From: Mactra quadrangularis
Taxonomy: Eukaryota > Mollusca > Bivalvia > Venerida > Mactridae
DNA length: 64,000 nucleotides
Assembly: GCA_025267735.1 (NCBI GenBank)
Contig: CM046299.1
Span: 15,336,232 to 15,400,231 of the forward strand
Direction of reading: 5' to 3'
Shown: piece after piece, positions 10,779 through 23,146 of the stretch
Numbering within the stretch: the stretch's first letter is position 1
Layout: each line of letters opens with the position of its first letter
Position numbers and translations under genes: made by a program
The notes under the pieces: model-generated
The model's database searches: none
What the model was told of the DNA's origin: nothing
What the model saw: the letters and a program-made list of their open reading frames with translations, nothing else

Positions 10779-11331
10779 GAATAAAGTTTCTAAAATTTGT
10801 GCATGCATGGCGACTAAATATTTTGAAATGATTGTCTAGTTAGTTTTTGAGAAAATGAGACTACACGAATTTATATAAATGTTTATAAGTTGGTTTCAGA
10901 TACTTATAACGTATATAAATATCTTGTAATCGTATTTCAATCACTAATGAACACCGCCTAATATGTAATGTAGAAGTGCTTCGAGTTGAAACTTGGAGAA
11001 ATTCCGTTAAGTAATGTACTATATTTGTCTATTCCCGCGATCTAAACTCGATTGGGATGTACAACAAACGTGTTATGTAAAGAGCCGAGGTGTACGAATG
11101 CCAGGAACAGTCACTCGCACTTCCTTAGAGCTCGATGTTCAATTCCATGACAGTGATTATTTTTTTCTAAAATACGCTTTTTGAGCGTTTATCTCTCATA
11201 AAATGACCGTTTATTTACTTCTTATATTCCTTCTTATCCAGTTGCAATCAATGGCTCCATAATAATGAGTAAATAGTGTATTTAGAAACTCACATTATGC
11301 TAATGAGCTTCAGAACGAGGCTATATCTTAC

Positions 11332-14300
11332 ATGCAAATGGCGGTGTTCCTCCTCAATAATTGTAAATTTCAGGGTTGTGGACGAGCATTTTCAACTTTA
11401 GCCGATCTTATACACCATATTGAGGACTCACATATAGGTATGTATCCTAAGTTGGGGTTAAGGTGCTCATGGAATATCTCTCAAGTCCGTATTTGAGCGA
11501 TATATGGTAATGTTTACAGTAATTGCGGGGAATTTGCGCACTTCCGGATTGATGAGATCAGCTGTCAAAAAAGTAGGTCACGTTGCGAAAACGAAAGTAG
11601 AGTAAACTGGCTATTAAGCTGAAATTTTTCTCCCGAAACTGCTTTATCTTATTAGTATTAACATATTTTTATGTAAAGATGTGTATTAATTCGTGGTTTA
11701 ATGTTATATAAAGAATTAATTGGTATGTTCAATGTTTTAATTTCTACTTTCACTTTCAGATGGCGATCCTAAATTGCTTGAAAAGCAAGAAGGACAACAG
11801 CCACCCCATCTAGCTCTCAGCTATATACTGAAGTATGTATTGCTTATTTTAAGATTATCATTTTTATTTTTATAGTTCACTGATAAAATGCTCCTTGGAT
11901 TAGTTGTTCATGTCATGGTAGGGATCCAACTTTACTTCCTGGAAATGCCAAGTGTACATGGTTCATCCTATACATAGGAATCTTGTAGACTATTGTAGTT
12001 GACCTTAGCAATTGAAGAACTATTTACATTTTCTAACAATTTCTGTTTGCTAAGTGAGTGAGTATGATTGTTGGTACTTTGATTAAGATTAGAGATTTTG
12101 ATGGCTAATTACGAATTAAGATTAAATTTATATAGTTTGCAAATGTTTAAATGTTTATATAGGTTTAATATTTGGTTTATTTTATTGTTTTTCTTATACC
12201 TATTATGCTGCATTAATACTTAAAAACTGTAATCATCCACGAAAAAGCAAATAGGTTTTTCTTGTAAGTGATGAAATCTTGTTTTTAATGCTTGATACTG
12301 TGTGTATTGTTTGTTAGCCATGTAGTTAATCAGTTAAGTAATAAAAATGTTGTGTTTTCATATTCAGACATTTTACAAAAGGTGTACCTACCAAAAAAGA
12401 CGCTGATAAAAAGAAGACAAAGAACAGAGTGCCCTCTCCATTAAATATTAGGAGTTCAACTCCAACAGGTACTTACAATTATTTATTCACTGATTTAAGT
12501 CTTCAAGTTCAGTCAAATGACTCTTTATAGCTAGGCAAGAATGTATTTTTTTTGCAAGATAACGGAGAATTTGATAAAATAAAGTTTTTCTTCCTTTTAG
12601 TATATATGAGGATTGTCACTCAGGCATTTGCCTCCATATATTGTCAAACTGTTATAGATATATGTTAGAATTGTTATTGAATGGCACCCATGAGAAACTG
12701 AAATTGGTCCGAAAATTTAAATACAGATTACAGCTTTACTCTTCTCTCTTTACTTGTACATGGATGATATCTCTGATAGTGTCAGAATTTAGTGAAATAA
12801 TTTAGTATAATATTGTTGTAGCATTAAGAATTAGAATGTTATATACTTACAGGAAGTGATTTAGGAGATGAAGAAGATATTTGTAGTGAAGATGAAGACA
12901 GTGATGATTCGTATACTAATCAGGAAGAATTCACTACAGAACTTATATTGGGGTAATTATACTTTGATATTTTGTTCAATGAATAGAATTAATGAATTTC
13001 TACCCTACTTGATCTAATACACATAAGATTTGCTGGTGTGCAAATTAAGTTCATTATTTACTGACATTGCTAGCTTGATAGAGTTTGAATTCAAATATCT
13101 CCTCAATCATTTTTTTAGTTAAAAATTGTAATACTAGGACCATTCAAACATAAGATCACAATACATATTGTATTGTGATCTTATGTTTGAATGGTCCTAT
13201 TAAATTCATTACCTTGTTAATAAGATCATTCACCGTATCAATTTAATTGTCAAAATTAGTCTTAGAATGTCTTGTTTCAAAATTCACACTTTGTATTGTG
13301 TTACAAAGCTTAGAAAAATTACAAGCTCACATTTCGATTTATGTTACAAATCTTAGAAAAATTAATTTGTTCGTGAATTTCTTCCAAAAAATGTTATAAC
13401 AATTTTGATCGATGTTCCAATGAAGCATATTACTATTTTTATTATAGAAAATTTCTCTGCTCACTAAGGAAGCATTAAGATGGCTAACATTTGTAGCTTG
13501 ACAGTTATTTTATTCTGACCAGTCTTTATCTTAAGAAATCGGACTAGTAATCATTGGAGTAGCCAGTTCTATGTTGGTTCATATCCCATTCTAAACCTAC
13601 CCCGTTGTTTCCTTGAGCAAGAAACTTTATCATACTAGCTCAGTGCTGGGGGACCAGTTAGCAGATTTGAAAGTAACAAATCTAAGTTTGTAAGAACTTG
13701 TTTCACCATAGAGCAAAAAAAAATTAGATAGAGAATGCGATTTATTGATTTTTATTGATTATTTTTGAGAATTATGGATGGTTATTAATTATGAATTAAT
13801 ACATGTATTAGAATGTACTGTGTATTGATGTATGTTTTGATAGCTAATAAAGCAGTTAATATTATTCTATAAGCTGTAAACATAGTTCATTTATAACTTC
13901 AACTAAGTTTAAACTTGGTTTTCAAATTTTGATCTCTGCATCTAAATCTAAGTCTTCCAACATGATATAGAACCTAGACCAAATAAAAACAATTGTGAAG
14001 TTGAAAAAAATATGTTAAAGATAGAGAGAAAATGCATGCCCGTATGTTAGAAAAACATGCAATATATCACTAAAAATATAACAAAAGTATAGTCCATTTT
14101 TTCTCAACTTTCGAAGTTAGAATAATTTCACGGTGGATGTGTACACACTATCTCATTATCACGAGTGCTAGACAAAGAGCAAGAAGTCACCGTGAAATTA
14201 TTCATGTTTTGACAGTTGAGAAAAAACGAACTATAATAAAGTATGAAGGAAGTAGTATGGTCATACCTGAATAGGTTTATTGTTAGTATACGTCATATAT

Positions 14301-17300
14301 TATGATAGAACACACTATGATCATACTGAGGTCCAGTTTTATGTTATAATTTTCATATTGTTAGCATAATGTTATAATTGTCAACTATGTAATATCATGT
14401 ATGGATTTATACATTTAATGTATCTATACTGGTTTGTCAGGGTTCAGCACTTACTTTTTTACCAGTTATCCCTAAGGAATTCCAAGTCAGTTATTCAGAG
14501 ATTCCTCCTTAGGGATTCCTTCAATTACTGAAAAAAAATATACAGGTCTGTGATCACAAATTTGATAACAATTCCTAGGAACTCAAATTCATGTAAGAAC
14601 AAGGCAATTTACAGTGATACTGATAGAATCCTTAGCTAAGCATGGCTAGGATTCTTTTCAAGTTTTTGCAAGCCTTTGAATCCCAGGACACTGTTAGCCT
14701 TGAACCCTGCTGGTTGATTGTGTGTCCATCCAAATTCAAAACTGAATCCACTTTACTGCATTCTTCAGGTGTCACAGCTCTTCCTTGAAATTTAGATAAA
14801 TATTTCAGTTTTCCTAGACATGGAAAGGAATTGTGGGTTCCTTAATACTGGATAAGTTAGCCTTAGACAAGCACTGGCAAATATTTCTCTGCTAGTTGTT
14901 GTTATATATTAAAATTGATGAAAATTCCCCCCTCCCCCACCAATTTCATTTTTGTATCTATTTTCCCCTGTAGATGGGCCCTGCCACCTTTCCCCTAAAG
15001 GTAAAAATTAACTCTGCATTAATAGCTGAAACATTCCTTAATGGCATAAAATTCAAACAAACAAGCAAGCTAACTTGATGTTAACTTGTCTATTTCTTTC
15101 TCATTCTAGAACTTTAGCGAGAAAATGGATTATAATTAAAGTCAAATTGAAATGTTCACCAAATTAATGTGACTAAATTAATTAACCCACAATCATACAG
15201 ACTGTATCAAGTCTATTGTAGCTTGTATTTTAATACTGAGAGTTTCTCACTGACATGATCAATAATTTTAGAGAGTGTTTTATCTAAAGTTATATTATCT
15301 CAGGAAATGTCTTATAGCTGCAAAGCTGAAAGTAAAATCTTAACTTTATAGAAATCCAATATCTTAGTTAAGAGTTATTGTAAATGTTTACTGTAAAACC
15401 ACAATATTGAGATCATTTATTGATGCAATGAAATGTTTCCACTGACTCTAAATCATGAAGAGATGTTGTCAATCACTGATGGTAGTATGGGCCTTGTAAC
15501 TAGTTAACAGCTAAATCCAGAGATTTAGTCTTCCCAGAAATGGTGAGTAGGTTGACTTACCGCTGTGATATGACCTGTACAGTGAGTTGCTTCAGGGTTA
15601 AACCCAACAACGACAAATGGTTTTCTTGTATAAAAGATGGTCTGTTACTGTGTGACTACAATCCTTAAGTCTGATGTAGGTCAGGAAATTATTGGCATGA
15701 TTGTAATCTTGAATAGAGAGATTCATGTATGAAAGTATTGAAGACTATTCCTGAAACCTGTATTTCCTAAAGAACATATCTGTGTAATTTACTATGCATT
15801 CTCGATAATGTTTAAATGTCAAGATTTTTTAAAAATTTAACATTTTGACCACATCTGGTGAAACTTAACTATCATTCCTGTAGATTCAATATAAAGACAT
15901 ATCAATGGGTCAGTGCAAAATTAGTCTAAATACTTGTAAAAAAAGTAGTATGTAGATTAGTTTTGCCCTGATCCATTTGTATAGTTTACAGAGCATTTAA
16001 ATATAATTGTTATTTAATTTAATAGTTTAAAATTATGTCATTGTTAAATGTGTCATTATAATTTCTGATATAATAACTTAATTTAATTTGATGGTTGCTT
16101 AAGGGTATTAGTTAAGCCAATATATGGTCTTGTTTTATAGTTTTAAATGATCAGTTGAACTGATCACCAATTACTAACACATGACAATTAAACAAGTGTT
16201 TTAACCACTTGACCTCAATGGAGCTGCTCAGGCATAAACCAAAATAGCTTAAGATATTCAGCAAACCGGTGTGTAGACTGTTAACAATCAGGTATGATGA
16301 AAAACAAAGTGTCAAAAAAGCAGCTTATAAAGTATAGTAGCCAGCACTTAAACCAAACCAGTTATTGTTAACTTTCATTCAACTATCAGTGGCACATACA
16401 CACTCTGCGAGGAATTGTCTTGACATACAAGTCTGGTCTCGTTCTAAAAAGTGGTCACTTAACAAGAGTTTAACTATATCTCCTTGCATCAAAATTACTA
16501 CCTCTATAATTATTGTAGTAAAAAGTAGATTTTTGTTATAAATGTTTAGTTATTGTATTGATTTTGTCGTTGGAACAAATTATCGTCTCTTAGAACAGAA
16601 ACTGATGTTGTTGCTACTTGAGAGTCTTGTGTTACCATTATTGATCTTTATCAGCTGATATATCTTGTTTTAACAATGTTAATATCAGGTTCTACAACAC
16701 TCTGTGTATAATGTATGTGCTGGCTGCAGAGTCTTACGATTATTAATTTACTATAAGCTACAGTGTACACTAAAAGTTTGAAGACAAAGTAAATTTATTA
16801 CAATTCTAAAATTTCAATGATAGTTTTTAAAGAACATTAATTTTTCATATGTTTTGTAGTATGCATTTAGTATGGTTAGAGATAAAATGAAAAGAAATTT
16901 TTAATTCATCATTTTTGAAAGATTCACCATCTGACATTCTATAGCCACTGAAACCATGAACATTTTTTTTTATTTTCATGTTGGCCACAACAAGTTGATG
17001 ATTTGTTCTAGGGATTTTTCTGGAAAAAGCAAGCGAAGAAAAAAATATCTAAAATCTTAATTCAGTTGCTTTAGATAGGGGTTTGACAAAATTTTTATGA
17101 GTGAGCGAGGAAAAAAATAATTTTTTGTATAAAACATTAAAAATAAGGTGCAAGTGAATCCATAGAACACATGATCAACTTGTTGCGGCAAGCACTTAGA
17201 TTTTTAGTTAAATGTAGTCTGAACTGTAAAAATAAAACTATTTACCAAAAGGCATTTCATAAGAAAGAGTGACTTAAGATGTTTTCATATGTCAATAAAA

Positions 17301-20300
17301 GCTATTTAGTAAGCCTATAAATTAATTAAGTCTCCCAACTTTTGGTGGGCACTGTATATGCTGGCTCCAGAGTCTTATAATTATTAATTTACAATAAGCT
17401 ATACATTGTGTGTATAGCTTAGAGTCACTAATTGGTTATACTGGCTGTCATACACTGTATTAACGTAATACATTGTCATGTATAGGGTGTTAAATAATTT
17501 CTATGTTTGTGACATTTATTATTAAACCAATTTTGTCTTTTTTATTGATTGATATTAAAAACAAGGGTTTATATGGTAATGTTGAATAAAAAATATAGAC
17601 CAAGTTCAGAACTCCAATTTATGCTTTCTCCATCCGTGCACAGGTGGTACAAACAATTTTTTTTCACATTATTGGTGAAAAGCACAAGACACTGATAAGT
17701 TCTGTAGTTATTTGTACACATATTTTCATTGTATGATGAAAATTTGTTAGTACCGCAGGTGGAAACTCAAATTTTTGAATTCCAGGTATTGTCTATTGAT
17801 AGTTCTGAGATTTGAAATCAATTAAATTAAGCCTAGATGTTATATTCTATATAATTTTACTTTAAGCTTTTTCTGTAAGCTTTAGTTTTGTACTGTTTAC
17901 TAAGTTGTAGGCATGTATTGTAAACTTGATGTATAAAATCAAGTCTGTGTTTTCATATGTATGTGGCCTAATCTCAAGGTCCTCTACAAAGATTGTTAGC
18001 CCAGGGGTCGAAATTGGCCCCCCCCTTCAGGAGTCAACAGTTTTAAATATCTGTCTGAGAATAGCTCATCTCTGTTCCTGTTACTCATGGTGGAGTTCTT
18101 ATTATGTTTTATATAATTTCTGTGTCAGAATATCTGTGCGCGATATGACCTTTCTGTGTTGGTGCGCCGTAAAACCAAAATCAGAATATCTGTCTGATTT
18201 TTGTGTTTGGGTAAAAATATGCTGTGTAGAAATTTATCCTTATTTACACAATATTGTTATATTACATCATGTGTATTGTGAGTAAAGTTTGACCTGATCT
18301 GTCCCTCACATTTGCATCTGATTAGTATCTACACATATCCCGAAGAAAATCAGTACCACACCCATTCTTCACTTCGGCAGCGATTGTAAAATTATAGAAG
18401 TATGTTTATGTGTTAAATTTCAACACATAATCCTCAGGGCCACAGTGTAATCGAGCATTAATACTACATTTGTATTCAAAGTGATGAATATTCTTGCATA
18501 AAGGTAAGGTCGGGATCAAACTTTACACACAATATATGATTAATCTCTGTAAACAGATATCCTGTTGAGCTTTGTCGTACAGGATCTCTACTGTCTCCGT
18601 GGAAGGTCACCTCGAAATGACCTTTATGTCATCCAATCATTGCGTAGCTTTCATCTAGACGAAACACTATTAATAACATTTTGATTTCGTAATTTCTGTT
18701 TTTAGACCAAGGTTTGCAAGCTAATTTAACAGCGGTATTATTCACAGTCTGTGATTGGACGGCTCATTTCAAATTTCGTGACGTAGACGATGTAAACAAG
18801 TTACGTATCATAACAATTTCGTCATGAATATTATGATGACTTTTTGATGAGAAAAGGTCACCTGAACGTGACCTTCATTTGAAAAAGGCCAGATCTCAAT
18901 TAGCGAGTAGGCGAGCGGAAAATTTTAGATTGGGTTTTAATCAGATTGAATATATGATATATTTACAGTATGATGCAGAATCTTAAAGATGGTGATGTAG
19001 ATAAACCATTTGCTTGTCCAGTTCCTGGATGTAAGAAAAGATATAAGAATGTTAATGGTATGAAATATCATGCTAGACATGGACATAGGAAAGATTCTAG
19101 GTAACTTGATTATCTATTATCTATTATTATTATTGTTATTATTATTATTACCACCATTATTATAATTATTATTATTATTATTGTCATTATTGTTGATATT
19201 CTAATACTGTATAGCGGGTATTATCTGCGGGGGTTTTATTTTGGCTTTATTGGCGGAAAATGAAAATGCGCCAAATATAAAGACCGCGAATACAAACCTC
19301 CGCAGTATTAAGTTGCCGCCATATTGTTTACCAAGGGACATTACTCTTAATAAAGTTTGTATTCATTAAAATGTGCATGTATTATCCCCCCTAAAAATCA
19401 AGAATTATGTAGTGAGTTAGGTGAGATTTATTATGTAAATGAACAAAATTTAGTATTTTGAATAACACAAAGGAATTGATTCAAGTTATGTTGTAGAAAA
19501 CGAAAATACAGTCAGACAACGCAGTCATTCTAACAATTAGACGACAGGTTCCATCAAATCGGTTACGAAACTCGACGACGCTGCCACCATTTTGTTTACT
19601 TTATGTCGGTCATTTCCGAATCTTCACGAGTTTAGCTCAATCACTTATTTGATTGTGGTAAAAAAAAACAAAGTCATCTTTAGTATTGCAATTAATTTAA
19701 GTGCTTGCTAGCAAACCGAAGACAAACTTCTCATCACATAATTTAACAAATTGAGTAAAAAGAGCGCAGTTAGTGTTTATGTAGCTTATTATTTATTGAT
19801 ATTCAAAAGAAAACTATTGTCAAATTTCGTCACGTGACAACGCTTTATAATTGATTTTGTCTCCACTAGGTGCGTTGATTATACATTGTTTGTGACAAGC
19901 TGTTAATTTTTAAATTTGTTGGACTTTGACCAATGGATTCAGGTAAATTGGTGATTTTTAAGGAGTGTTTAATAACTTTAATACCGATAATTTTTAACCA
20001 AGACAAAGGCGTTATCCACGGCTATTAACAAACATGCGAAAAATTTGATTGTTCATTACAACAAATTGTTATTATTATAAGACTCTCGCGAGTTGGGCTT
20101 ACTTATGCAATTTGTCGAACGATCAATCAAACTTAGCGGCACCCAGAATGTAATTTTTACTAAAACATTCACATTTAATGGCGATTCTTATCACATGATT
20201 AAACTAGTCCCGTCAACACATCGTCATAGAAAAAGATAATCTGCTGTGTAAGCGTTGGTTTTTCACACGTCCGCTCATATTGTGCAACTTTGGTGACACT

Positions 20301-23146
20301 TAGTTAATTCAAAAATTTGAAAAGTCGTGGTCGGTAGTGACCGCTTATACAGGTAAATTGACCTTTTTATTGGAAATGACAGAGTTATGTACCTTTGACC
20401 ATCTTTCACCGGGAGGTTTAAAATTGGCGCTCAGAGTAATTTCCGCCAATATTTAGCATCGCCAATACAAAACTCTCTTGTTTACGCGAAATTTTTGCCC
20501 CGCTGAAATAACCCGCTATACAGTACAATATCAAAGTAGCTGCTGATGGTCACTATTTCTTATCATTGTTTGGTCATCATAATAGCAGGAATTTACCAGA
20601 TGCAGAATCATAGATCCTCATGAGTGAAAGTTTTCAGTATTAATACTGAATTTAGTATTTTGAGAATAAATTACTCTATGTAATTGATATGAGATCTGTG
20701 AGTTCAGTATTTTGAATTTTGGTCTTCGGTATTTTCAAAACTTCCAACTAGGATCTCTGATTTTTTTATGCTGCACACATTGGACTCCTTATATAAATGA
20801 GAAAAGTGTGAAACAGATTTGTTTGTCATAGGTAATAATTAAACAAATCAAGTCAAAACCTTATTGATGTTTATTTCCATTAAGATCTGAGACCCATATT
20901 ATAAAATATTTTAAAAACCGTTTTTATGTTCTCAGCTCCACTTTGAGCTGATTCAAACTTCAAAACAATAATTTTGTGCATACTGGTGATTGAAATTGAT
21001 GCTTGAATCTTGAAAGCTTACACTGAGCTTACTTGAAATAAAAGATAACAAGTCCACCAACATTATAAATATTGGGCCTTGCCACTCTGCTATTATCTTT
21101 CTTATCATCTGCTCTTGACTTCTTATCATTCCATGATTGATGTATCTTGTCACTTATAGATATACAGTGAATCTTGACCAATTGCATTAAGTGTACAATC
21201 TGAATTCCCATGACCAACTTTGCACTTGACCACATTAGAATGTCCACAGGGACTATCAGTTTTCAGCCAAAATATGTTTGTGTTTAGAGACCAGTATAGA
21301 TGGTTTTGGTCCAACTGTACATCATCAGTCCTATTGGTAATAGACCTAATTCAGAACTCTAATTTGTGTTTTTTCCCCAGACAAAGATGTTTTACACATA
21401 ATTACTGAAAAGCACAAGAAACGCATTAAATCCTATTGTTCTTTGTACACATATTTTGACTGTGACCATGAAAGTTTGTTCATACCTCAATGAATAAACC
21501 CAAATATTTGCATTCGAGATATAATCTTTTATGAATATGAAGTAATATAATGAATACATGTATATGTCTTGTATTGCAGCTTGTTCTGTAGAGTAAAGAA
21601 AGCATACAAATGTAAATGTGGTAAGAGTTATCGTACAGCACAGAAACTTCGTGCACATATGATTGCTAAACATTCTACGACAGATTTGCTCAAACAAACA
21701 ACAACAACTAGTAATCTGATAACATCATCTCTCTCCTCACAGCAGGTATCTTGTTTTGTATGTATTTTATTAAATTTTACTGGTATGCGAGCAGTAGCCG
21801 TGATTTTTTTAAGGGTTTTCTCAAATATATAGAAAAATCATTGATATTTCCAAATCAAAGTTGACAATAACAAACCTGGGTTCAAAAGGTATTGGTCCGT
21901 CTAATAATTGTGTCATGACGTCATATATGATGTAAATACGAGGGGCTCAAAAGGGGTCAACTTTTGATAACAATATTCATGGTTAGGCTAGTAGTAGCTG
22001 TGACTTTCTGTTTCAAGTACTGGTATGTAGTTAGTGTGAAAGTAAGATAATTTTTGCTTTCACGTTTTGTCAATTATACTATTGAAAGCATTTTGGCGAA
22101 GTTTAATGCAGATTCGTCAATTATTATTTAAGAAATACGAGAAAAACCAAACACGGTCACACACGAAAAATTTTCTTAAAATGAGTTAATTCACATTGAT
22201 TTATAAATAAAATGGACAAGCTAAATTTTGTCTTATTGAACATCACACTAACTTTAATTTTCTTCTGGAAAGCATATAAAACGAGTAAAACCAAAATCAC
22301 AGGTCCTACTTGTTCATGGCTACTGCTCGCATACCAGTACAGTAAAATGTTTATTTACCTGAAAACGTGTTGCAATGTTTACATTCCTACACTTGCCCTA
22401 TTCAACTTTACTTCAAACAGATTGAGCATGTTTTTTTAGTAGCTACTCATAAAAATTTAACTATCCAACAAATTATGCACTTTAAATAAATGTTATAAAG
22501 CGGTAGCTTAACCTGTTTCATTACATGTTTACACCTGTCATTCTCAATGCAGACATTTGAAATAGAAAGTAGAATACACTGTGTTGCTATGCATCTATAC
22601 CCATTGAGGTTTAAAAGTACTTATGGATTGATATTTCTGATGTTATAAGCCATCATTTTTTTTATAATTTGATAATTATTACATTAAAAACGGGAAAAAT
22701 ACAACAATTTTGTTTTCATACGCCACACTATATTCGGTTATGTACCAAATCGCCAAATACTGTGACGATTTGTGCATCTTAACGTAGAGGTGACATCGTC
22801 TCAGTCTATTTATAGAATGATGTATTTCTTTGTCAACTAATCAACTAATATTTTTTGTATATTTCTGTTTCTTATATAATCCATTGACAATATGTTATCT
22901 TTATTGCAGGTGTCGTCTGCTTCTCCAATCATGACAAATGCTATATTCTCCGTCCCCCCTTCTGTGGCCCAGTCAGCACTTGCCAATGGTACTTTGACTC
23001 AGACCAGTCTGAATCTAGTACCAGTTACTGTGACAACCACAAAACAAGGTCAAATCACTCTTGCTAGCACCGGAGCTACTCTTCAGCTGATTGGTTGTCC
23101 CCAGACACAAGAAATGATGACATCAGGAGATATAAAGTCAGAATAA
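11332..23146 (+). CDS. JAZF1: JAZF1 orthologue (juxtaposed with another zinc finger protein 1)
   Basis: Complete coding gene of seven exons: 11332-11437, 11760-11832, 12368-12468, 12853-12952, 18969-19100, 21592-21745 and 22910-23146, giving 300 residues. JAZF1 is a nuclear zinc-finger cofactor, known in vertebrates as a TR4 nuclear-receptor partner and NuA4-complex subunit. The N-terminal finger is CKFQGCGRAFSTLADLIHHI (residues 11-30), matching the vertebrate TLADLIEHIED block. Exon 2 ends in ALSYILK. Exons 3-4 carry the conserved SSTPTGS motif and an acidic stretch. Exon 5 encodes a near-identical finger, FACPVPGCKKRYKNVNG (from residue 141). Exon 6 encodes the atypical finger YKCKCGKSYRTAQKLRAH. 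Exon 7 adds 79 residues rich in Ser, Thr and Gln. ATG 11332 is the first Met after an in-frame TGA at 11266, and the Met at 11338 is an alternative. Two in-frame acceptors exist for exon 6 (21580 or 21592). Confidence 0.95.
13135..13199. repeat. Perfect 65-bp palindrome, TA-flanked foldback element
   Basis: Two 31-base arms are exactly complementary around a 3-base loop TAT, starting TAGGACCATTCAAACATAAG. If the outer TA pairs are the target duplication, the element is GGACCATTC...GAATGGTCC. The perfect arms suggest recent origin or gene conversion. It lies in JAZF1 intron 4. Confidence 0.9.
13546..13707 (+). repeat. SINE fragment, family B
   Basis: Shares CCTACCCTGTTGTTTCCTTG, a TAGCTCAG..CTGGGGGACCAG block and an ACTTGTTTC tail with the minus-strand copy at 39353-39546. 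The tRNA-like head is missing or decayed here. Confidence 0.65.
14088..14235. mobile_element. Short MITE with 20-bp inverted ends
   Basis: Ends are ATAGTCCATTTTTTCTCAAC and its complement GTTGAGAAAAAACGAACTAT (two mismatches), with a second inner complementary pair AATAATTTCACGGTG / CACCGTGAAATTATT. TA lies on both sides. No coding content. Probably a Tc1/mariner-type MITE. Confidence 0.75.
15490..15622 (+). repeat. SINE 3' part, family A
   Basis: Carries TTAACAGCTAAATCCAGAGA, GAGTAGGTTGACTTACCGC and the tail GTTAAACCCAACAACGACAA. All of these match the full copy at 43255-43570. The tRNA-derived head is missing. Confidence 0.8.
16712..16760 (+). repeat. 49-bp direct repeat flanking the Tc1-like MITE (left copy)
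   Basis: TGTATGTGCTGGCTGCAGAG through AATTTACTATAAGCTA ends exactly at the left edge of the MITE. Its partner at 17354-17402 starts exactly at the right edge and differs at about five positions. This is far too long for a TA target duplication. Confidence 0.8.
16761..17354 (+). mobile_element. Tc1/mariner-like MITE containing a nested element
   Basis: The left end CAGTGTACACTAAAAGTTTG (16761) and the reverse-complemented right end CAGTGCCCACCAAAAGTTGG (17354) are inverted repeats of Tc1/mariner style, with TA on each side (16759-16760, 17355-17356). It has no transposase. A Harbinger-like MITE at 16983-17189 sits inside. A lone related end occurs at 30794 (CAGTACCCACCAAAAGTTTG). Confidence 0.8.
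16983..17189 (+). mobile_element. Harbinger-like MITE, copy 1 (nested)
   Basis: The inverted ends are GGCCACAACAAGTTGATGAT and, reverse-complemented, GCCGCAACAAGTTGATCATG. They match copies at 32518-32740 and 48933-49150. This is the most eroded copy and the flanking triplet duplication is lost. It sits inside the Tc1-like MITE, so it inserted later. Confidence 0.8.
17575..17790 (+). repeat. Dispersed repeat D, copy 1
   Basis: Shares CAGAACTCCAATTT, GAAAAGCACAAGA and TTTGTACACATATTTT, plus the trailing AAACTCAAATTTTTG region, with 21338-21520. The minus strand at 27415-27625 is related. Superfamily unknown and no coding content. Confidence 0.65.
18548..18952 (+). repeat. Dispersed repeat E, copy 1, abutting a JAZF1 splice acceptor
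   Basis: Matches 32044-32385 over long stretches: AACAGATATC, GACCTTTATGTCATCCAATCA-like, GCTTTCATCTAGAC, AAAAGGTCACCTGAACGTGA, ATTAGCGAGTAGG and GGTTTTAATCAGATTG. The element contains inverted AGGTCAC/GTGACCT pairs. It ends within about 20 bases of the acceptor of JAZF1 exon 5 at 18968. Confidence 0.75.
19110..19200 (+). repeat. (ATT)n microsatellite
   Basis: Interrupted ATT/TTA trinucleotide tract just after JAZF1 exon 5 and before the TA-flanked element at 19207. Confidence 0.9.
19205..20525. mobile_element. Non-autonomous TA-flanked DNA element, 1317 bp
   Basis: The left end CTGTATAGCGGGTATTATCT (19207) and reverse-complemented right end CTGTATAGCGGGTTATTTCA (20523) form inverted repeats of about 25 bp followed by a GCGGGG block, with TA at both outer sides. 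No transposase frame is visible. The ends resemble each other more than any other repeat here. It lies in JAZF1 intron 5. The superfamily is inferred only from the TA duplication. Confidence 0.8.
21338..21520 (+). repeat. Dispersed repeat D, copy 2
   Basis: Second copy of the 17575 repeat, in JAZF1 intron 5 just upstream of exon 6. It contains CAGAACTCTAATTTGTG, GAAAAGCACAAGAAACGC and TTTGTACACATATTTTGAC. Confidence 0.65.

Larger units (their letters stand above)
12953..18968 (+). other. JAZF1 intron 4 (6 kb), a landing zone for mobile elements
   Basis: This intron, between the acidic exon and the main zinc-finger exon, holds two small palindromic elements, SINE remnants, a Tc1-like MITE with a Harbinger-like MITE inside it, a dispersed repeat shared with 32044-32390, and no exon I can support. 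A SINE-tail phrase near 18135 (GATATGACCTTTCTGTGTTG) recurs at 51455. Vertebrate JAZF1 also has large introns. Confidence 0.8.
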
